Source: Niallia taxi (GTDB lineage: Bacteria > Bacillota > Bacilli > Bacillales > Cytobacillaceae). Taken from it: 64,000 nucleotides of DNA. Shown here one piece after another: positions 31,954-41,254 of the stretch (positions are counted from its first letter, which is position 1; every line of letters begins with the position of its first letter). A program made the position numbers and the translations under genes. Below the pieces are notes generated by a model, which searched no databases, was not told where the DNA came from, and saw only the letters and a program-made list of their open reading frames with translations. Location: assembly GCF_032818155.1 (NCBI RefSeq), contig NZ_CP102589.1, forward strand, positions 3,768,001 through 3,832,000, given 5' to 3'.

Positions 31954-33282
31954 TTATTGATGTGCTTGTTTGCCTGGTGAAAGCCAAATGGAAAAGCCGA
32001 TTTTTTTGCAAATAGTTAAATAATGCAGCAGTGCTAGAATGACAGCACCTAAATTCATGCCTATTGCAATGCCACCCATCTGTAAATGGCTTAAGGAGCC
32101 AAGATAATAGATAGCTGTATACGAAAAAATAGTAGCCCAAACCGAGTGGAATACCGCATCCTTTAAGAGTCCGAGGCCAATAAGGAAAGCCTGCATTGGA
32201 ATCGTGAAATAGTGCAAGAAGAAATACGGCCATAATAATTGCACAATGGAAGCAGCTTGAGATGAGTGAAAGAATTTCATTGTCAGCGGCTCTGCATAAA
32301 AGTAAAAAATGGCAATAGCAACTGACCCGTACCCAAGGGTTATCAGCATCACTTGCTTAAGCAGATGCTGTAAATGTGAGTAATTCCTTTCAGCATAAGC
32401 CTTTGACACGGTCGGAATAAGCATTGTCATAAAGGAATGCGCAATGAATGCCGGAAAAAAGCCTATAGTCAAGGCAATCCCTGCAAGCATCCCATACTGC
32501 TCTGTCGCATTTGCTGCAGTTATACCAGATGCAACCAATGCGCCTTTTATTAAAAAGGGCTGTATAGCATGGGACAATGCATGAAAAATCCGTAAGCCTG
32601 TCGTCGGAATGGAGACAGACAAAAGATCCTTCCAAATTGCCTTGCCACCCATTCGCTCATTTTCACCTTTTCTAATACGTTGATACTGAACGAAAAACAT
32701 ATGAAGCAAATACAAAAATACTACTAAATCACTGCCAACAATGGTACAAAATGCGATTAAAACAGATGTTTCCAAATCAAAGGAAAACCATTGAAAAAGA
32801 AAAACAAGCATTCCTAGTTGAACAATTTTCCGCAGGAAATTAGATGCTGCTATTTTTCCCATTTGCTGTTTGCCCATAAAGAAGCCTCTTGCAATCGACG
32901 TAAAGGAAATAACCGGCAGCAGCAAAAGAACGAGCCATTTTAAGATTGGGTGATAGTCCTGGAATATTGGAATAAACGGAATGACGAAACCAGCGACTAT
33001 CGTCAGCACAATTGTAAAGATGATTGTCCATTTTATTACTTGTTGAAGCATACTGTGATGATAGACTGAATCCTTTTCAGCAATAAACTTCGAAATAGAG
33101 ACAGGAAGCTCAAAGCTCGCCAGCAGCACAATAAGGAATATTGTCGGCAGAACTGTCATGAAAAGTCCAAGTCCCTGTTCCCCCAATTCCCTCGCCATAA
33201 CCATGTTAATCAAAAACTCAATACATTCACCAAAAAACGCCGTAACAATCAATAAAAACGTACCTTTATAAAATGAGCTCAT
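31954..33282 (-). CDS. SpoVB/YkvU-type oligosaccharide flippase (MOP superfamily)
   Basis: The 442-residue protein has about fourteen membrane segments and a sequence plan like the MOP-superfamily lipid-linked polysaccharide flippases; features include FFMGKQQMGKIAASNFLRKIVQ and VSIPTTGLRIFHALSHAIQPFLIK. Length and pattern are close to B. subtilis YkvU, a sporulation membrane protein related to SpoVB. B. subtilis ykvU lies near zosA; here they are 26 kb apart. The ATG follows AAGGAG. Precise substrate unknown. Confidence 0.75.
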   Translation of the reverse strand: MSSFYKGTFLLIVTAFFGECIEFLINMVMARELGEQGLGLFMTVLPTIFLIVLLASFELPVSISKFIAEKDSVYHHSMLQQVIKWTIIFTIVLTIVAGFVIPFIPIFQDYHPILKWLVLLLLPVISFTSIARGFFMGKQQMGKIAASNFLRKIVQLGMLVFLFQWFSFDLETSVLIAFCTIVGSDLVVFLYLLHMFFVQYQRIRKGENERMGGKAIWKDLLSVSIPTTGLRIFHALSHAIQPFLIKGALVASGITAANATEQYGMLAGIALTIGFFPAFIAHSFMTMLIPTVSKAYAERNYSHLQHLLKQVMLITLGYGSVAIAIFYFYAEPLTMKFFHSSQAASIVQLLWPYFFLHYFTIPMQAFLIGLGLLKDAVFHSVWATIFSYTAIYYLGSLSHLQMGGIAIGMNLGAVILALLHYLTICKKIGFSIWLSPGKQAHQ

Positions 33283-33451
33283 CGATCTCTCCTTACAAAA
33301 AAAATAGATTATTTTCTTTTGCTTTTAAACCATCATATGAGACAAGTTATAAAAATATATTTATTTGTTTTAAATTGACGTTAATCAAACGTTTGTTTAA
33401 ATAAGACAAACCCAATAACGACAAGGCTTTATAACAATTGAAATAAAAAAA

Positions 33452-33474
33452 ATCCGCAAGGTTTCCCTGCGGAT
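33452..33474 (-). terminator. Terminator of the lia operon
   Basis: A 7-bp stem (33452-33458 with 33468-33474) extended by GG/CC, followed on the minus strand by a T-rich tail, lies immediately after liaR. Confidence 0.8.
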
Positions 33475-33478
33475 GCTT

Positions 33479-34111
33479 CTACTCAACAAGCCGATATTTA
33501 AATGCATAAATGACTGCCTGCGTCCTGTCCTGCACTTGTAGCTTGCTTAAAATATTACTAACATGTGTTTTGACTGTTTTGATGGCAATAAACAAAACAT
33601 CGGCAATTTCCTGATTGCTTTTCCCTTCAGCCATTAGCAGCAGTATTTCCATCTCTCTTGCTGTTAGGTCATCATGAAGCAAGATTTTCGGCTTCTCTCT
33701 CATTTTCATCATCATTTTATCAGTGACCTCTGGTTCGAGTACAATCTGACCATTAAAGGTGGAACGGACTGCCTCAGCTATTTCACTTGCCTTCGACGTT
33801 TTCAGCATATAACTGGTCGCTCCTGCCTGCAAAGCTGGATATACCTTCTCATCATCCAGGAAGCTCGTTACAATAATAATTTTCGCTTCAGGCCAGGCTT
33901 CAACAATATGCTTTGTTGCTTCAATCCCATCCATTTCATCCATGACCAAATCCATTAAAATGATATCAGGGCGCAATTCTAAAGCCATTTCAATTGCTGT
34001 TTTTCCATTGTCAGCTTCACCGACGACTTCAATATCCGACTGTGCCGATAAATAGGAGGACACGCCTATCCGCACCATCTCGTGATCATCAACAAACAGA
34101 ACTCTAATCAT
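33479..34111 (-). CDS. liaR: Response regulator LiaR
   Basis: The 210-residue NarL/FixJ regulator has a receiver domain with phosphorylatable Asp near residue 54 ([14 protein letters not shown]) and Lys104-type end, and a LuxR-type HTH at residues 150-200 ([36 protein letters not shown]). It is close to B. subtilis LiaR, which activates liaIH under cell-wall antibiotic stress. Its start overlaps the liaS stop by four bases. It is the last gene of the operon. Confidence 0.92.
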   Translation of the reverse strand: MIRVLFVDDHEMVRIGVSSYLSAQSDIEVVGEADNGKTAIEMALELRPDIILMDLVMDEMDGIEATKHIVEAWPEAKIIIVTSFLDDEKVYPALQAGATSYMLKTSKASEIAEAVRSTFNGQIVLEPEVTDKMMMKMREKPKILLHDDLTAREMEILLLMAEGKSNQEIADVLFIAIKTVKTHVSNILSKLQVQDRTQAVIYAFKYRLVE

Positions 34112-35154
34112 GCTTTCGCCTCCACATCTAAAATCATTGGCACCTTCACTTCAAGCCGTGTCCCTTTTTGCTGCAGACTGACTATTTTCAGCTGACCGCC
34201 AATTTCCGCTGCCCGCTCCTGCATGTTCTGCAGTCCATATGAGCCGGTTTTGCTTTCTTCCACATCGAATCCAATCCCATCATCCATGACCCTTAAGATA
34301 ACATATTGTTCTCTATGTAAAAGCTGCACATCAAAATTACTTGCTTTTGCATGCCTAAGTGTATTTGAAACAGATTCCTGCAGTATACGGAATAAATGGT
34401 CTTCAATTCCTTTATCTAGGCTAAATTCCTCTAGCTTCCATGTTATTTTCATTTCTACTTTATGGACAAGCTCTGATAAAAGCTCCATTATTCCTTCTTT
34501 TAACGTTTTATCCTTAAGAGCTGCAGGTCTCAAGTGCAGCAGCAATGCTCTCATTTCAAGCTGTGACTGGTGGATTGTCTCTTCTACTAGCTTTAACTGC
34601 TTTGACTCGATCGGATCACCTTCAGGCTGCCTTCTTTCATTGATTGCAGACAATAGCATGGAAGCAGCAAAAAGCTGCTGACTGACAGAATCGTGAAGCT
34701 CTCTTGCAAGCCGATTCCGCTCATCAGCAATGACTGCTTGCACTCTGGAATGCTGATCCTCTGCTTGCTCTGTCACAAGCTTTTGTGATAGTCTAATTTG
34801 TTCCTTAAGTTTGTTTTGTACATTCGTTATTTTTGCCCCTAAAGAATGAATTTCCTCATAAAAGCCAGAGCTCTCTCGTTCCAATTCCTTATTTTTGTCT
34901 CCGCTGTGGATGATGCCATCAAGTGCATTAAACTGCTTCCTCCATGAATACCCGCTCAACACACCAAAAAAAAGGCCTATTGCCACATCCGCACTAACTA
35001 GAAATAGAACAAATGGGATATCAAGGACTTGCTTTTCCCAAATATCATTCCAGCTATCTGGCGGGAACACAAGCAGGAAGGCACCTGATGTGAACAGAAG
35101 CAGAATTAATGCAATACTCATTCCCCAGAGAATTTGCCTTTGGATTATGCTCAT
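34108..35154 (-). CDS. liaS: Sensor histidine kinase LiaS
   Basis: The 348-residue kinase has two N-terminal membrane segments (residues 8-30 and 47-70) with a short extracellular loop, a coiled-coil linker, a HisKA_3 dimerisation domain with the phosphorylated His in [18 protein letters not shown], and an HATPase domain (GIGFDVEES as the ATP loop). It is the intramembrane-sensing type, needing LiaF for control. It overlaps liaF and liaR by four bases each. Length is close to B. subtilis LiaS (360). Confidence 0.92.
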   Translation of the reverse strand: MSIIQRQILWGMSIALILLLFTSGAFLLVFPPDSWNDIWEKQVLDIPFVLFLVSADVAIGLFFGVLSGYSWRKQFNALDGIIHSGDKNKELERESSGFYEEIHSLGAKITNVQNKLKEQIRLSQKLVTEQAEDQHSRVQAVIADERNRLARELHDSVSQQLFAASMLLSAINERRQPEGDPIESKQLKLVEETIHQSQLEMRALLLHLRPAALKDKTLKEGIMELLSELVHKVEMKITWKLEEFSLDKGIEDHLFRILQESVSNTLRHAKASNFDVQLLHREQYVILRVMDDGIGFDVEESKTGSYGLQNMQERAAEIGGQLKIVSLQQKGTRLEVKVPMILDVEAKA

Positions 35155-35888
35155 ATTCTTTTCACCTCAAGATTTCCTACAAGGAAAGAGGTGATAATCT
35201 TCACTCTTGTCTCAGCCTGGTCAAAACCAGTGCTGCTTCTCATAATATTCATATTGAATGCATTGACCGCATTCTCTTCATCAAATATATACGCAGAACC
35301 GAGCAGGACAGAATGATTGATGCTGACCTCTAAATCATAAGGAATGTATATCTTCACATTGCCGACTAGATTTCGCACTGCAATTACTGTCTCTCCTTGC
35401 GGCAAAACTGTATAGCTTAAATCGATGATTGTGTCACTTGCACCTGTTTGAATATTGATATCCTTCCATTCGTAAACATGATCAGGTGTTTCATTCCGCT
35501 GAAACAGGCGATTGCGAAACATTGGCTCCTTTTTAATAATGACCTCATCAGCATCTCCTGCTTCCTTATGCTTGATGATCGGCTTGATTACTTCTTTATT
35601 GTTCTTTTTCTGGATATACTGCACAAACCAGTAAAAAAGAAGACTGAACAGCAGGAATTTTACTGTAAACATATTGAGTACACTGATTAAAAGCACAAGC
35701 AAACCAGCCCAAAACATCAGCTTGCCTATTTTCCTTTTCCTTCCCTTTTTACCGTAATACATTAGTCCAATCGAAACTAAAAAGGAAAAAATCAACCCTG
35801 GATGCAACACAAAAATCTCTAATAGAAGCAGGAATCCAGCGATGATGACAATCCATCCTGCAAAGTCCTTCTTTATTCTCTGAAACAA
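35151..35888 (-). CDS. liaF: Membrane inhibitor LiaF
   Basis: The 245-residue protein has four N-terminal membrane segments (residues 10-110) and a soluble C-terminal DUF2154-type domain (VAVRNLVGNVKIYIPYDLEVSINHS). LiaF keeps LiaS inactive until envelope stress. I set the start at TTG 35888 (MFQRIKKDFAG) because AAGGAGG precedes it by six bases; the longer ATG at 35906 overlaps that site. The gene overlaps liaS by four bases. Confidence 0.88.
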   Translation of the reverse strand: MFQRIKKDFAGWIVIIAGFLLLLEIFVLHPGLIFSFLVSIGLMYYGKKGRKRKIGKLMFWAGLLVLLISVLNMFTVKFLLFSLLFYWFVQYIQKKNNKEVIKPIIKHKEAGDADEVIIKKEPMFRNRLFQRNETPDHVYEWKDINIQTGASDTIIDLSYTVLPQGETVIAVRNLVGNVKIYIPYDLEVSINHSVLLGSAYIFDEENAVNAFNMNIMRSSTGFDQAETRVKIITSFLVGNLEVKRI

Positions 35889-35960
35889 CGGAATTCCTCC
35901 TTCCATTCATGCTGGCTACGCCCTTCCGGCTATTGATAATAGCGTATTATCCATACTCGG

Positions 35961-35988
35961 AAAGGCGTATAAAAAAACCTACGCCTTT
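35961..35988 (-). other. Intercistronic hairpin between liaH and liaF
   Basis: A 9-bp stem (35961-35969 with 35980-35988) has a T-rich loop on the minus strand but no T tail after it. It may partly block or process transcript between the highly expressed liaIH pair and liaFSR. Confidence 0.5.
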
Positions 35989-36005
35989 TAAGAATATCAT
36001 TTTTT

Positions 36006-36653
36006 TCAGGAAGTGAAAGTTTCATCTTTCTTTTCCTCAATCTTTTTTTCTAAAGCAGCTATTTTTTCATCAATTGTATGCTGATAGTACTTGTTAGTTA
36101 TCTTTTTCTCCAAACCGTCGATATATGTTTCCATTTCATCGAACTTAGCTGTTCCGGCAGAATCCCCTTGTTTATCGGTAATTTTATTCATTGTGTAAGA
36201 AGCTCTAGTCATGTTTTCTTTCCCCATCAGCTCAAGACGACGAATGTTCATGTCCTTCAGTTTATGCTTCATTTCTGCATATTTTGCTTCTAGCTCACTT
36301 GTCTGCTTATCCGTGATTTTCAGTGATTCAGTTAAACGGACAATTCTTTCCTCATAATGATTTTGTTCTGTTTGAGCAAAAGAGAACAGCTCCTCTTCAC
36401 CAGCCTGTGAAGCGATTTCTGCTTGCTTTTTACGTTTTGCAGCAAGTTCCTCAGCCTCTTTAAGCTCTTTTGTGAATGCTTCTTTTAATACATATTGTCG
36501 TTTCACAAGCTCTTTTACTTTTTCTGTTTCTTTTTCACATTCTCTTAAATATTGGTTAAGAAGCGCTAGGGGGTTTTTATTTTCCTTTTTGTCGAGCACT
36601 TCATTTATATCTGCCATTACTGCATTTTTAATTCTTTCTAATAGGTTTGCCAT
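36006..36653 (-). CDS. liaH: Phage-shock-protein A family protein LiaH
   Basis: This 215-residue, almost entirely helical protein belongs to the PspA/IM30/Vipp1 family (N-terminal LLERIKNAVMADINEVLDKKENKNPLALLNQYLRECEK, a hallmark) and matches B. subtilis LiaH. It forms membrane-bound ring oligomers that protect the cell envelope and is anchored by LiaI. The ATG follows GAGGAAAA. It lies 28 bases after liaI. Its coiled coil spans residues 60-150. Confidence 0.92.
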   Translation of the reverse strand: MANLLERIKNAVMADINEVLDKKENKNPLALLNQYLRECEKETEKVKELVKRQYVLKEAFTKELKEAEELAAKRKKQAEIASQAGEEELFSFAQTEQNHYEERIVRLTESLKITDKQTSELEAKYAEMKHKLKDMNIRRLELMGKENMTRASYTMNKITDKQGDSAGTAKFDEMETYIDGLEKKITNKYYQHTIDEKIAALEKKIEEKKDETFTS

Positions 36654-36681
36654 GATTTTTTTCCTCTTTTCTGTTTAGTTT

Positions 36682-37029
36682 TTATTTATTTAGTTCAGAC
36701 CATTGCTTTTCAAAATTCTGGAACGGATCATCTGAGTTTGATTTCTGTGTAACTGCACCTGATTTTTTCCACTTTTTAAACACTAACAACAGGACGTATG
36801 CTGCAACAAGGGCAATGATTGCTGGAAGATTGCTTGCTGTGATGCACAGTAACACGATACCTAAAGCACCCCAGCCTATTTTTGCCCCAGTTGTACCTGC
36901 CTTCATAAATTGCTTGAACACAAGGTACAGCAATACTCCGCTAATAACTAATCCTACTAAAGGACCTAAATGTGACAGCAGGACAATTGCTGCTGTCGCT
37001 CCTATAAGAAATAAACCAAATTTTTTCAT
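36682..37029 (-). CDS. liaI: Membrane anchor protein LiaI
   Basis: The 115-residue protein has three hydrophobic segments and a C-terminal acidic tail SDDPFQNFEKQWSELNK, resembling the LiaI tail that recruits LiaH to the membrane. It is the first gene of the operon, as in B. subtilis. The start at 37029 is preferred over a TTG codon upstream. A candidate LiaR operator lies about 80 bases upstream. No liaG gene is found in the operon. Confidence 0.82.
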   Translation of the reverse strand: MKKFGLFLIGATAAIVLLSHLGPLVGLVISGVLLYLVFKQFMKAGTTGAKIGWGALGIVLLCITASNLPAIIALVAAYVLLLVFKKWKKSGAVTQKSNSDDPFQNFEKQWSELNK

Positions 37030-37108
37030 CAATCAATCTCTCCTTTCTTATACTCCTATCATAGCTTTCGACATGATTTTTCATAACGTGCTTCCGCTTG
37101 ATTTCTTT

Positions 37109-37126
37109 CTAAGACTTGAGGCTTAG
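37109..37126 (-). promoter_or_regulatory. Candidate LiaR operator
   Basis: An inverted repeat CTAAGACT-TG-AGGCTTAG (7 of 8 pairs in each arm) lies about 80 bases before liaI. It resembles the CesR/LiaR box class of Firmicutes, where halves read CTnAGnCT. The core promoter is not clear. Confidence 0.45.
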
Positions 37127-37157
37127 TGAATGCTCAGCATTTTAAGGCATACGAAAA

Positions 37158-37182
37158 AAAGACCTTCATGCAGAAGGTCTTT
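37158..37182 (-). terminator. Terminator of the thiamine operon
   Basis: A perfect 10-bp stem (37158-37167 with 37173-37182) is followed on the minus strand by seven T. It insulates the lia operon from the thi genes. Confidence 0.88.
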
Positions 37183-37212
37183 ATATGTAACACCTTATAA
37201 ACTCAATCCTTT

Positions 37213-38217
37213 TCACCCCACGAGTCTGCTGTAAATCGCCCTTGCTCTTGTCCGCTCGCTTGTACCATGAATAATGGCACGGCCGTCCTTAAAGAGAACA
37301 ATGCGATGCTCTTCATATTCACATGCAAGCAAATATGGATTTACTATCATATTTCGAACGACATGCTGTATATTTTGGGACAATGCCTTTAGATCATAAA
37401 TATGGGAAACTCCAGGGCGAATTTGGATAGCATCTCTGCCACATAGTATGTCTGTCTTTGTTTGATTACCAGCTTCTAAATATGGGAAGGCCCTCTGACT
37501 GCATGTAGGACAATGAGAATCCTTCAGCTTTGCTGCGTGAATTTCCGCTTTTTGCATATTCCAAATATCATAGGATATAAGCAAAGGTTCTACGGCCTTT
37601 CCTGTAAGTAATTTCAAGGCATAAGCCGTTTGAAATGCTGCCACAAGCTGGACAATTGGGCTGATAACTCCAACACTGTCACATGTCTCTGTTTGTGCAG
37701 GAAGATGCTTAATAATGCAGTGCAGGCAAGGTGTAGTGCCTGGAATGACGGGATATGTTAAGCCGTAGCTGCCAACACACGCACCAAATATATATGGTTT
37801 ATTCATTTTTACGGCTGCATCATTAATGATGAGTCTTGTTTCAAAGTTATCCATGCCATCAATGATGATGGAAGAATCCTTGATGATTGTTTCAATGTTT
37901 TGACCTGTTATATCCTCTATACGACAGTCTATTGAAACATCGCTGTTAATTTTCTCTAACCTCTGTTTTGCAGCTATAGCCTTTGGCAGCTTTAAGGCTG
38001 CATCTTCCTCGGTATACAGCTGCTGTCTTTGAAGGTTGCTATATTCGACATAATCTCTATCTATAATAGTCAGCTTCTTGATGCCTGCTCTTGTCAGCAT
38101 TTCCGCTGTAGAAGAACCAAGTGCGCCGACACCTAAAATAACCGCATGACTTTCTTTCATTTTTTTTTGGCCAGCAGCTCCGATAAACAGCTCCTGTTTG
38201 GCATACTTTCTAATCAT
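37213..38217 (-). CDS. thiF: Thiazole biosynthesis adenylyltransferase ThiF
   Basis: The 334-residue E1-like enzyme has an N-terminal Rossmann ATP-binding motif ([17 protein letters not shown]), the Arg/Lys motif of the ThiF/MoeB/HesA family, and two CxxC pairs (CLHC near 173-176 and CPTC near 237-240) for structural zinc. It adenylates the ThiS C-terminus. A C-terminal extension beyond about residue 250 carries a rhodanese-like or other fold of unsure identity. The start overlaps the thiG stop by four bases. Confidence 0.9.
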   Translation of the reverse strand: MIRKYAKQELFIGAAGQKKMKESHAVILGVGALGSSTAEMLTRAGIKKLTIIDRDYVEYSNLQRQQLYTEEDAALKLPKAIAAKQRLEKINSDVSIDCRIEDITGQNIETIIKDSSIIIDGMDNFETRLIINDAAVKMNKPYIFGACVGSYGLTYPVIPGTTPCLHCIIKHLPAQTETCDSVGVISPIVQLVAAFQTAYALKLLTGKAVEPLLISYDIWNMQKAEIHAAKLKDSHCPTCSQRAFPYLEAGNQTKTDILCGRDAIQIRPGVSHIYDLKALSQNIQHVVRNMIVNPYLLACEYEEHRIVLFKDGRAIIHGTSERTRARAIYSRLVG

Positions 38218-38981
38218 GATGTTACCAATCCGCTTAATGGGCTGCTCGCTTCGCCGTATTCCTTAATATCCATTCGGCCAGCTTCAAAGCCTAGTCTACC
38301 TGCTTCAATTGCCAGACTCATACCCTTTGCCATTTTAACAGGATCATTTGCATTCGAAACTGCCGTGTTCAGCAGGACGCCATCTGCCCCAAGCTCCATT
38401 GCAAAGGCTGCGTCCTTAGGAGAACCAACACCTGCATCTACAATAACAGGAATAGCTGATTGCTCAATTATCAGGCGGATATTTAACGGGTTAATGATTC
38501 CTCTTCCAGAGCCAATCGGAGCTGCACCCGGCATCACAGCATGTACCCCTAATTCCTCAAGTCGCCTAGCCAAAACCACATCGTCAGACGTATACGGCAA
38601 AACAGTGAACCCTAACTCCAGCAGCTTTTCTGACGCCTTCAATGTTTCAATCGGATCTGGCAGCAATGATTTGCTACAGCCTATAATTTCGACCTTAACC
38701 ATGTCGCAAAGACCTGAAGCCTTTGCAAGCTTTGCAATCCGGACTGCTTCGTCCGCATTTTTTGCTCCTGCTGTATTAGGCAGCAGCGAATATTTTGTTA
38801 AATCCAATTGCTCAAGAAAATTAGGCTGAGATTCCTCAAACACATTCATTCTTCTAACTGCAAAAGTCAATATCTCGGCACCTGAGACCGCTACAGCCTC
38901 TTTCTGAACTTCATATGATGGATATTTACCTGTCCCAAGCAGTAATCTTGATTGAAATGTGCGATTTCCTATCTTCAACAT
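38214..38981 (-). CDS. thiG: Thiazole synthase ThiG
   Basis: The 255-residue TIM-barrel enzyme matches ThiG. The lysine that forms the Schiff base with 1-deoxy-D-xylulose 5-phosphate lies in MVKVEIIG, and the sequence [16 protein letters not shown] binds phosphate. With ThiS thiocarboxylate and dehydroglycine it forms the thiazole of thiamine. It starts two bases after the thiS stop and overlaps thiF. Length is typical. Confidence 0.94.
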   Translation of the reverse strand: MLKIGNRTFQSRLLLGTGKYPSYEVQKEAVAVSGAEILTFAVRRMNVFEESQPNFLEQLDLTKYSLLPNTAGAKNADEAVRIAKLAKASGLCDMVKVEIIGCSKSLLPDPIETLKASEKLLELGFTVLPYTSDDVVLARRLEELGVHAVMPGAAPIGSGRGIINPLNIRLIIEQSAIPVIVDAGVGSPKDAAFAMELGADGVLLNTAVSNANDPVKMAKGMSLAIEAGRLGFEAGRMDIKEYGEASSPLSGLVTS

Positions 38982-38983
38982 AA

Positions 38984-39187
38984 TTATCCTCCTCCTACAA
39001 AATGAATAAGCTCTAATATATCCCTATTAACAAGGGTTGTAGATTGATAGTTTTTTTTGTCAATAATTTCTCTGTTTAGCTCTGCTATAACTATTCTGTC
39101 CTTAAGTCCATACCACACTAATAAATCTTGCAATGTCACAATCTCTTCCGGTATATCCGCGGATTTCCCATTCAATTGAATAATCAT
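38984..39187 (-). CDS. thiS: Sulfur carrier protein ThiS
   Basis: This 67-residue ubiquitin-like protein ends with the essential Gly-Gly (HFVGGG), which is adenylated by ThiF and becomes the thiocarboxylate sulfur donor. The start overlaps the thiO stop by four bases. It is typical of the family in length. Confidence 0.92.
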   Translation of the reverse strand: MIIQLNGKSADIPEEIVTLQDLLVWYGLKDRIVIAELNREIIDKKNYQSTTLVNRDILELIHFVGGG

Positions 39188-40314
39188 TGCAGCACACCCT
39201 TTCTTTCTGCAGCTTTTTCTGCCCTATCAAGCTTGAAGGCAGTAACCCAATCCTTGTTAACGCTTCTTTCCATTAATAAATCCCTGATCATCATCCCTGT
39301 TGCCGGTGCCATTAATATACCGTTTCGTTGATGTCCCGCTGCAAAATAAAGACCGCGTGTTTCAGGATGTTCACCGATAAACGGCCTTTTATCAAAGGAT
39401 TGCGGCCTTAATCCTGCCCAAAACCTATGTGGCCGCATTGTCGAAATTTCAGGCATGAGGCTTTTGGCCTTCTCCATTATTTCCTGGATTCCTCCGAAGG
39501 TCGGCAATTCATTCCAATCATTCCATTTCTGCGTTGCTCCGATAACCAACTGATTGTTATTCCTTGGCACGATGTAACTCTTCTCATGAAATAATGTTTT
39601 CGTTAAAGGCATTTTGTCATTTATGACAGATAGACATTCTCCTTTTACGGGAACTAAGGCATGCTGCAAGCCAGCCTCCGAAAAAAACTTATTTGACCAC
39701 ACTCCGCAAGCAATGATTACATTTTCCGCATAAAAGCTGTTGTTCGTTGTCTTTATTAGAAATCCTGTACCCTGTTTGACTACTTCAAGCACCATCGTAT
39801 GTTCAAAGATTTGTGCACCGTTTTTTAGGGCGCCCTTACAAAATCCATTGCAAGCAGACAATGGGGTTACATGAACATCGTCTTTCATATAGACAGCACC
39901 GAGTATTTCCTGACTGGCATGCTTTTCAGCCTTATACACCTCTACCTTTGAAAGCCATTGGACGGAGGGCAGCTTCATAACAGCTTCAAGCTTTCTTTTC
40001 TCCTCTTCTGAAAACACAAGATTTAAAATGCCGCCTTTTTTTAGCTCAATATCTATACCGCAGGTTTCCTTTAATTGCTTAGATAGACTGTCATATTGAC
40101 AATGGCTGTCAGCAACAAACGAATATACATCCTTAAACTCCTCCCATTCAGAATGGGCACCGAGCATTCCTGCTGCAGCACTCGTCGTTTTTCCGCCAAC
40201 TTCATTTGCTTCAATTACAGCGGTTTGAATGTTTTCGGCTGATAGATAATAGGCAATCGCATTGCCTATTATACCGCCGCCAATAACAGCAGCTTCAAAT
40301 TTTTGTATTTGCAT
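39184..40314 (-). CDS. thiO: Glycine oxidase ThiO
   Basis: The 376-residue flavoenzyme begins with a FAD-binding GGGIIGNAIAYYLS motif and has the C-terminal GHQRNGILMAPATG motif of the D-amino-acid/glycine oxidase family. It oxidises glycine to dehydroglycine for ThiG. I start it at ATG 40314 (MQIQKFEAAV), spaced seven bases from AAAGGTG, and so it overlaps the tenI end by 20 bases. The long upstream frame to 40398 is out of place. Confidence 0.92.
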   Translation of the reverse strand: MQIQKFEAAVIGGGIIGNAIAYYLSAENIQTAVIEANEVGGKTTSAAAGMLGAHSEWEEFKDVYSFVADSHCQYDSLSKQLKETCGIDIELKKGGILNLVFSEEEKRKLEAVMKLPSVQWLSKVEVYKAEKHASQEILGAVYMKDDVHVTPLSACNGFCKGALKNGAQIFEHTMVLEVVKQGTGFLIKTTNNSFYAENVIIACGVWSNKFFSEAGLQHALVPVKGECLSVINDKMPLTKTLFHEKSYIVPRNNNQLVIGATQKWNDWNELPTFGGIQEIMEKAKSLMPEISTMRPHRFWAGLRPQSFDKRPFIGEHPETRGLYFAAGHQRNGILMAPATGMMIRDLLMERSVNKDWVTAFKLDRAEKAAERKGVLQ

Positions 40315-40909
40315 ACGCTTTGCACCTTTCATAATAGTTTTGTGCGGCAAGCTGCGGATTTTTCGCCCCAAAAATTCCTGACATAATTGCAATGCCATCC
40401 GCTCCGCAATTATTTATTTCACTTACAAGCTCCTCTGTAATTCCACCGATTGCATACACAGGAATGCTGACTTGCTTCTTTATCTCATGCAATATTTTAA
40501 TTCCATTTGGAGGAATCCCTCTTTTACTTTTCGTATGGAAGCAATGTCCGTATAGGAGATAATCAGCTCCCTCCCTTTCTGCGTCTAATGCTGATTGAAG
40601 GCTATGCACAGATCTCCCTGCAAGACCGCAGGCTGTTTTCCTTCTGACCGCCTCAATTGCCATACCCTTTTCAGGTAGGTGTACATGAAGCATATTGGCC
40701 AGCAGCAAAATTTCTGCCCTTCCATTAATGATTATTTTTCTTTTATCTGCTCCTTTTGCCAGCAGCTGTTTGCAAAGGCAATAAATTTCTAACATCGATT
40801 TCGACTTCTCCCTTATATGCACATAATCAACATATGGAAGAATTTGCAGGATGATTTCACATGTTTTTTCAACTGAAAAGGAATCATTCGTTATCGCGGC
40901 AAGCTTCAT
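40295..40909 (-). CDS. tenI: Thiazole tautomerase TenI
   Basis: The 204-residue TIM-barrel protein is like thiamine-phosphate synthase but lacks parts of its active site. It matches TenI, which tautomerises thiazole phosphate to the aromatic form used by ThiE. The HIREKSKS and YAIGGITEELV motifs are phosphate-binding. It is the first gene of the operon under the TPP riboswitch. The ATG follows AGGTGG. Confidence 0.88.
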   Translation of the reverse strand: MKLAAITNDSFSVEKTCEIILQILPYVDYVHIREKSKSMLEIYCLCKQLLAKGADKRKIIINGRAEILLLANMLHVHLPEKGMAIEAVRRKTACGLAGRSVHSLQSALDAEREGADYLLYGHCFHTKSKRGIPPNGIKILHEIKKQVSIPVYAIGGITEELVSEINNCGADGIAIMSGIFGAKNPQLAAQNYYERCKAYANTKI

Positions 40910-40988
40910 TTTAAACCACCTTTACCTATATACTTACTCAACTTTAAAGTTTAGCCATCCCTCCAATTCTGCCTCTTTCCAATAAAAA

Positions 40989-41016
40989 AACCACTTTCCC
41001 GCATAGGAAAGTGGTT
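40989..41016 (-). terminator. Riboswitch-controlled terminator
   Basis: An 11-bp stem (40989-40999 with 41006-41016) followed on the minus strand by a T run is the transcription attenuator of the TPP riboswitch. Its 5' arm can pair instead with GGAAAGTGG at 41071-41063 at the end of the aptamer. Confidence 0.88.
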
Positions 41017-41062
41017 TGTCATTTTGTACAATACTGTAAAAAGTGCACAACAAAACAATCTG

Positions 41063-41157
41063 CCACTTTCCTACGCAGGTGCGAACCTGTTCAGGTTATG
41101 AGGGTTTTAAAGTAGCTACTTTATTCTCAGCCCTTATCAAGGGATCCCCTAGTGATG
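41063..41157 (-). promoter_or_regulatory. TPP (THI-box) riboswitch
   Basis: Read on the minus strand, the region has CTAGGGG, the CTGAGA motif (41131-41126), ACCCTCATAACCTGAACAGG and CGCACCTGCGTAGG in the canonical order of the thiamine pyrophosphate aptamer. Stems P1-P5 can be drawn. An antiterminator/terminator pair follows. Ligand binding should allow the terminator at 40989-41016 to form and so shut off tenI-thiOSGF. Confidence 0.95.
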
Positions 41158-41254
41158 ATTTTCATTTTCGTTTTCTTTTGTACTTAAAGGATATCATATT
41201 TACCTTATATTTCAAGCGATTATCTTAAATTTTAAGAATCATCTATTTATTTCG

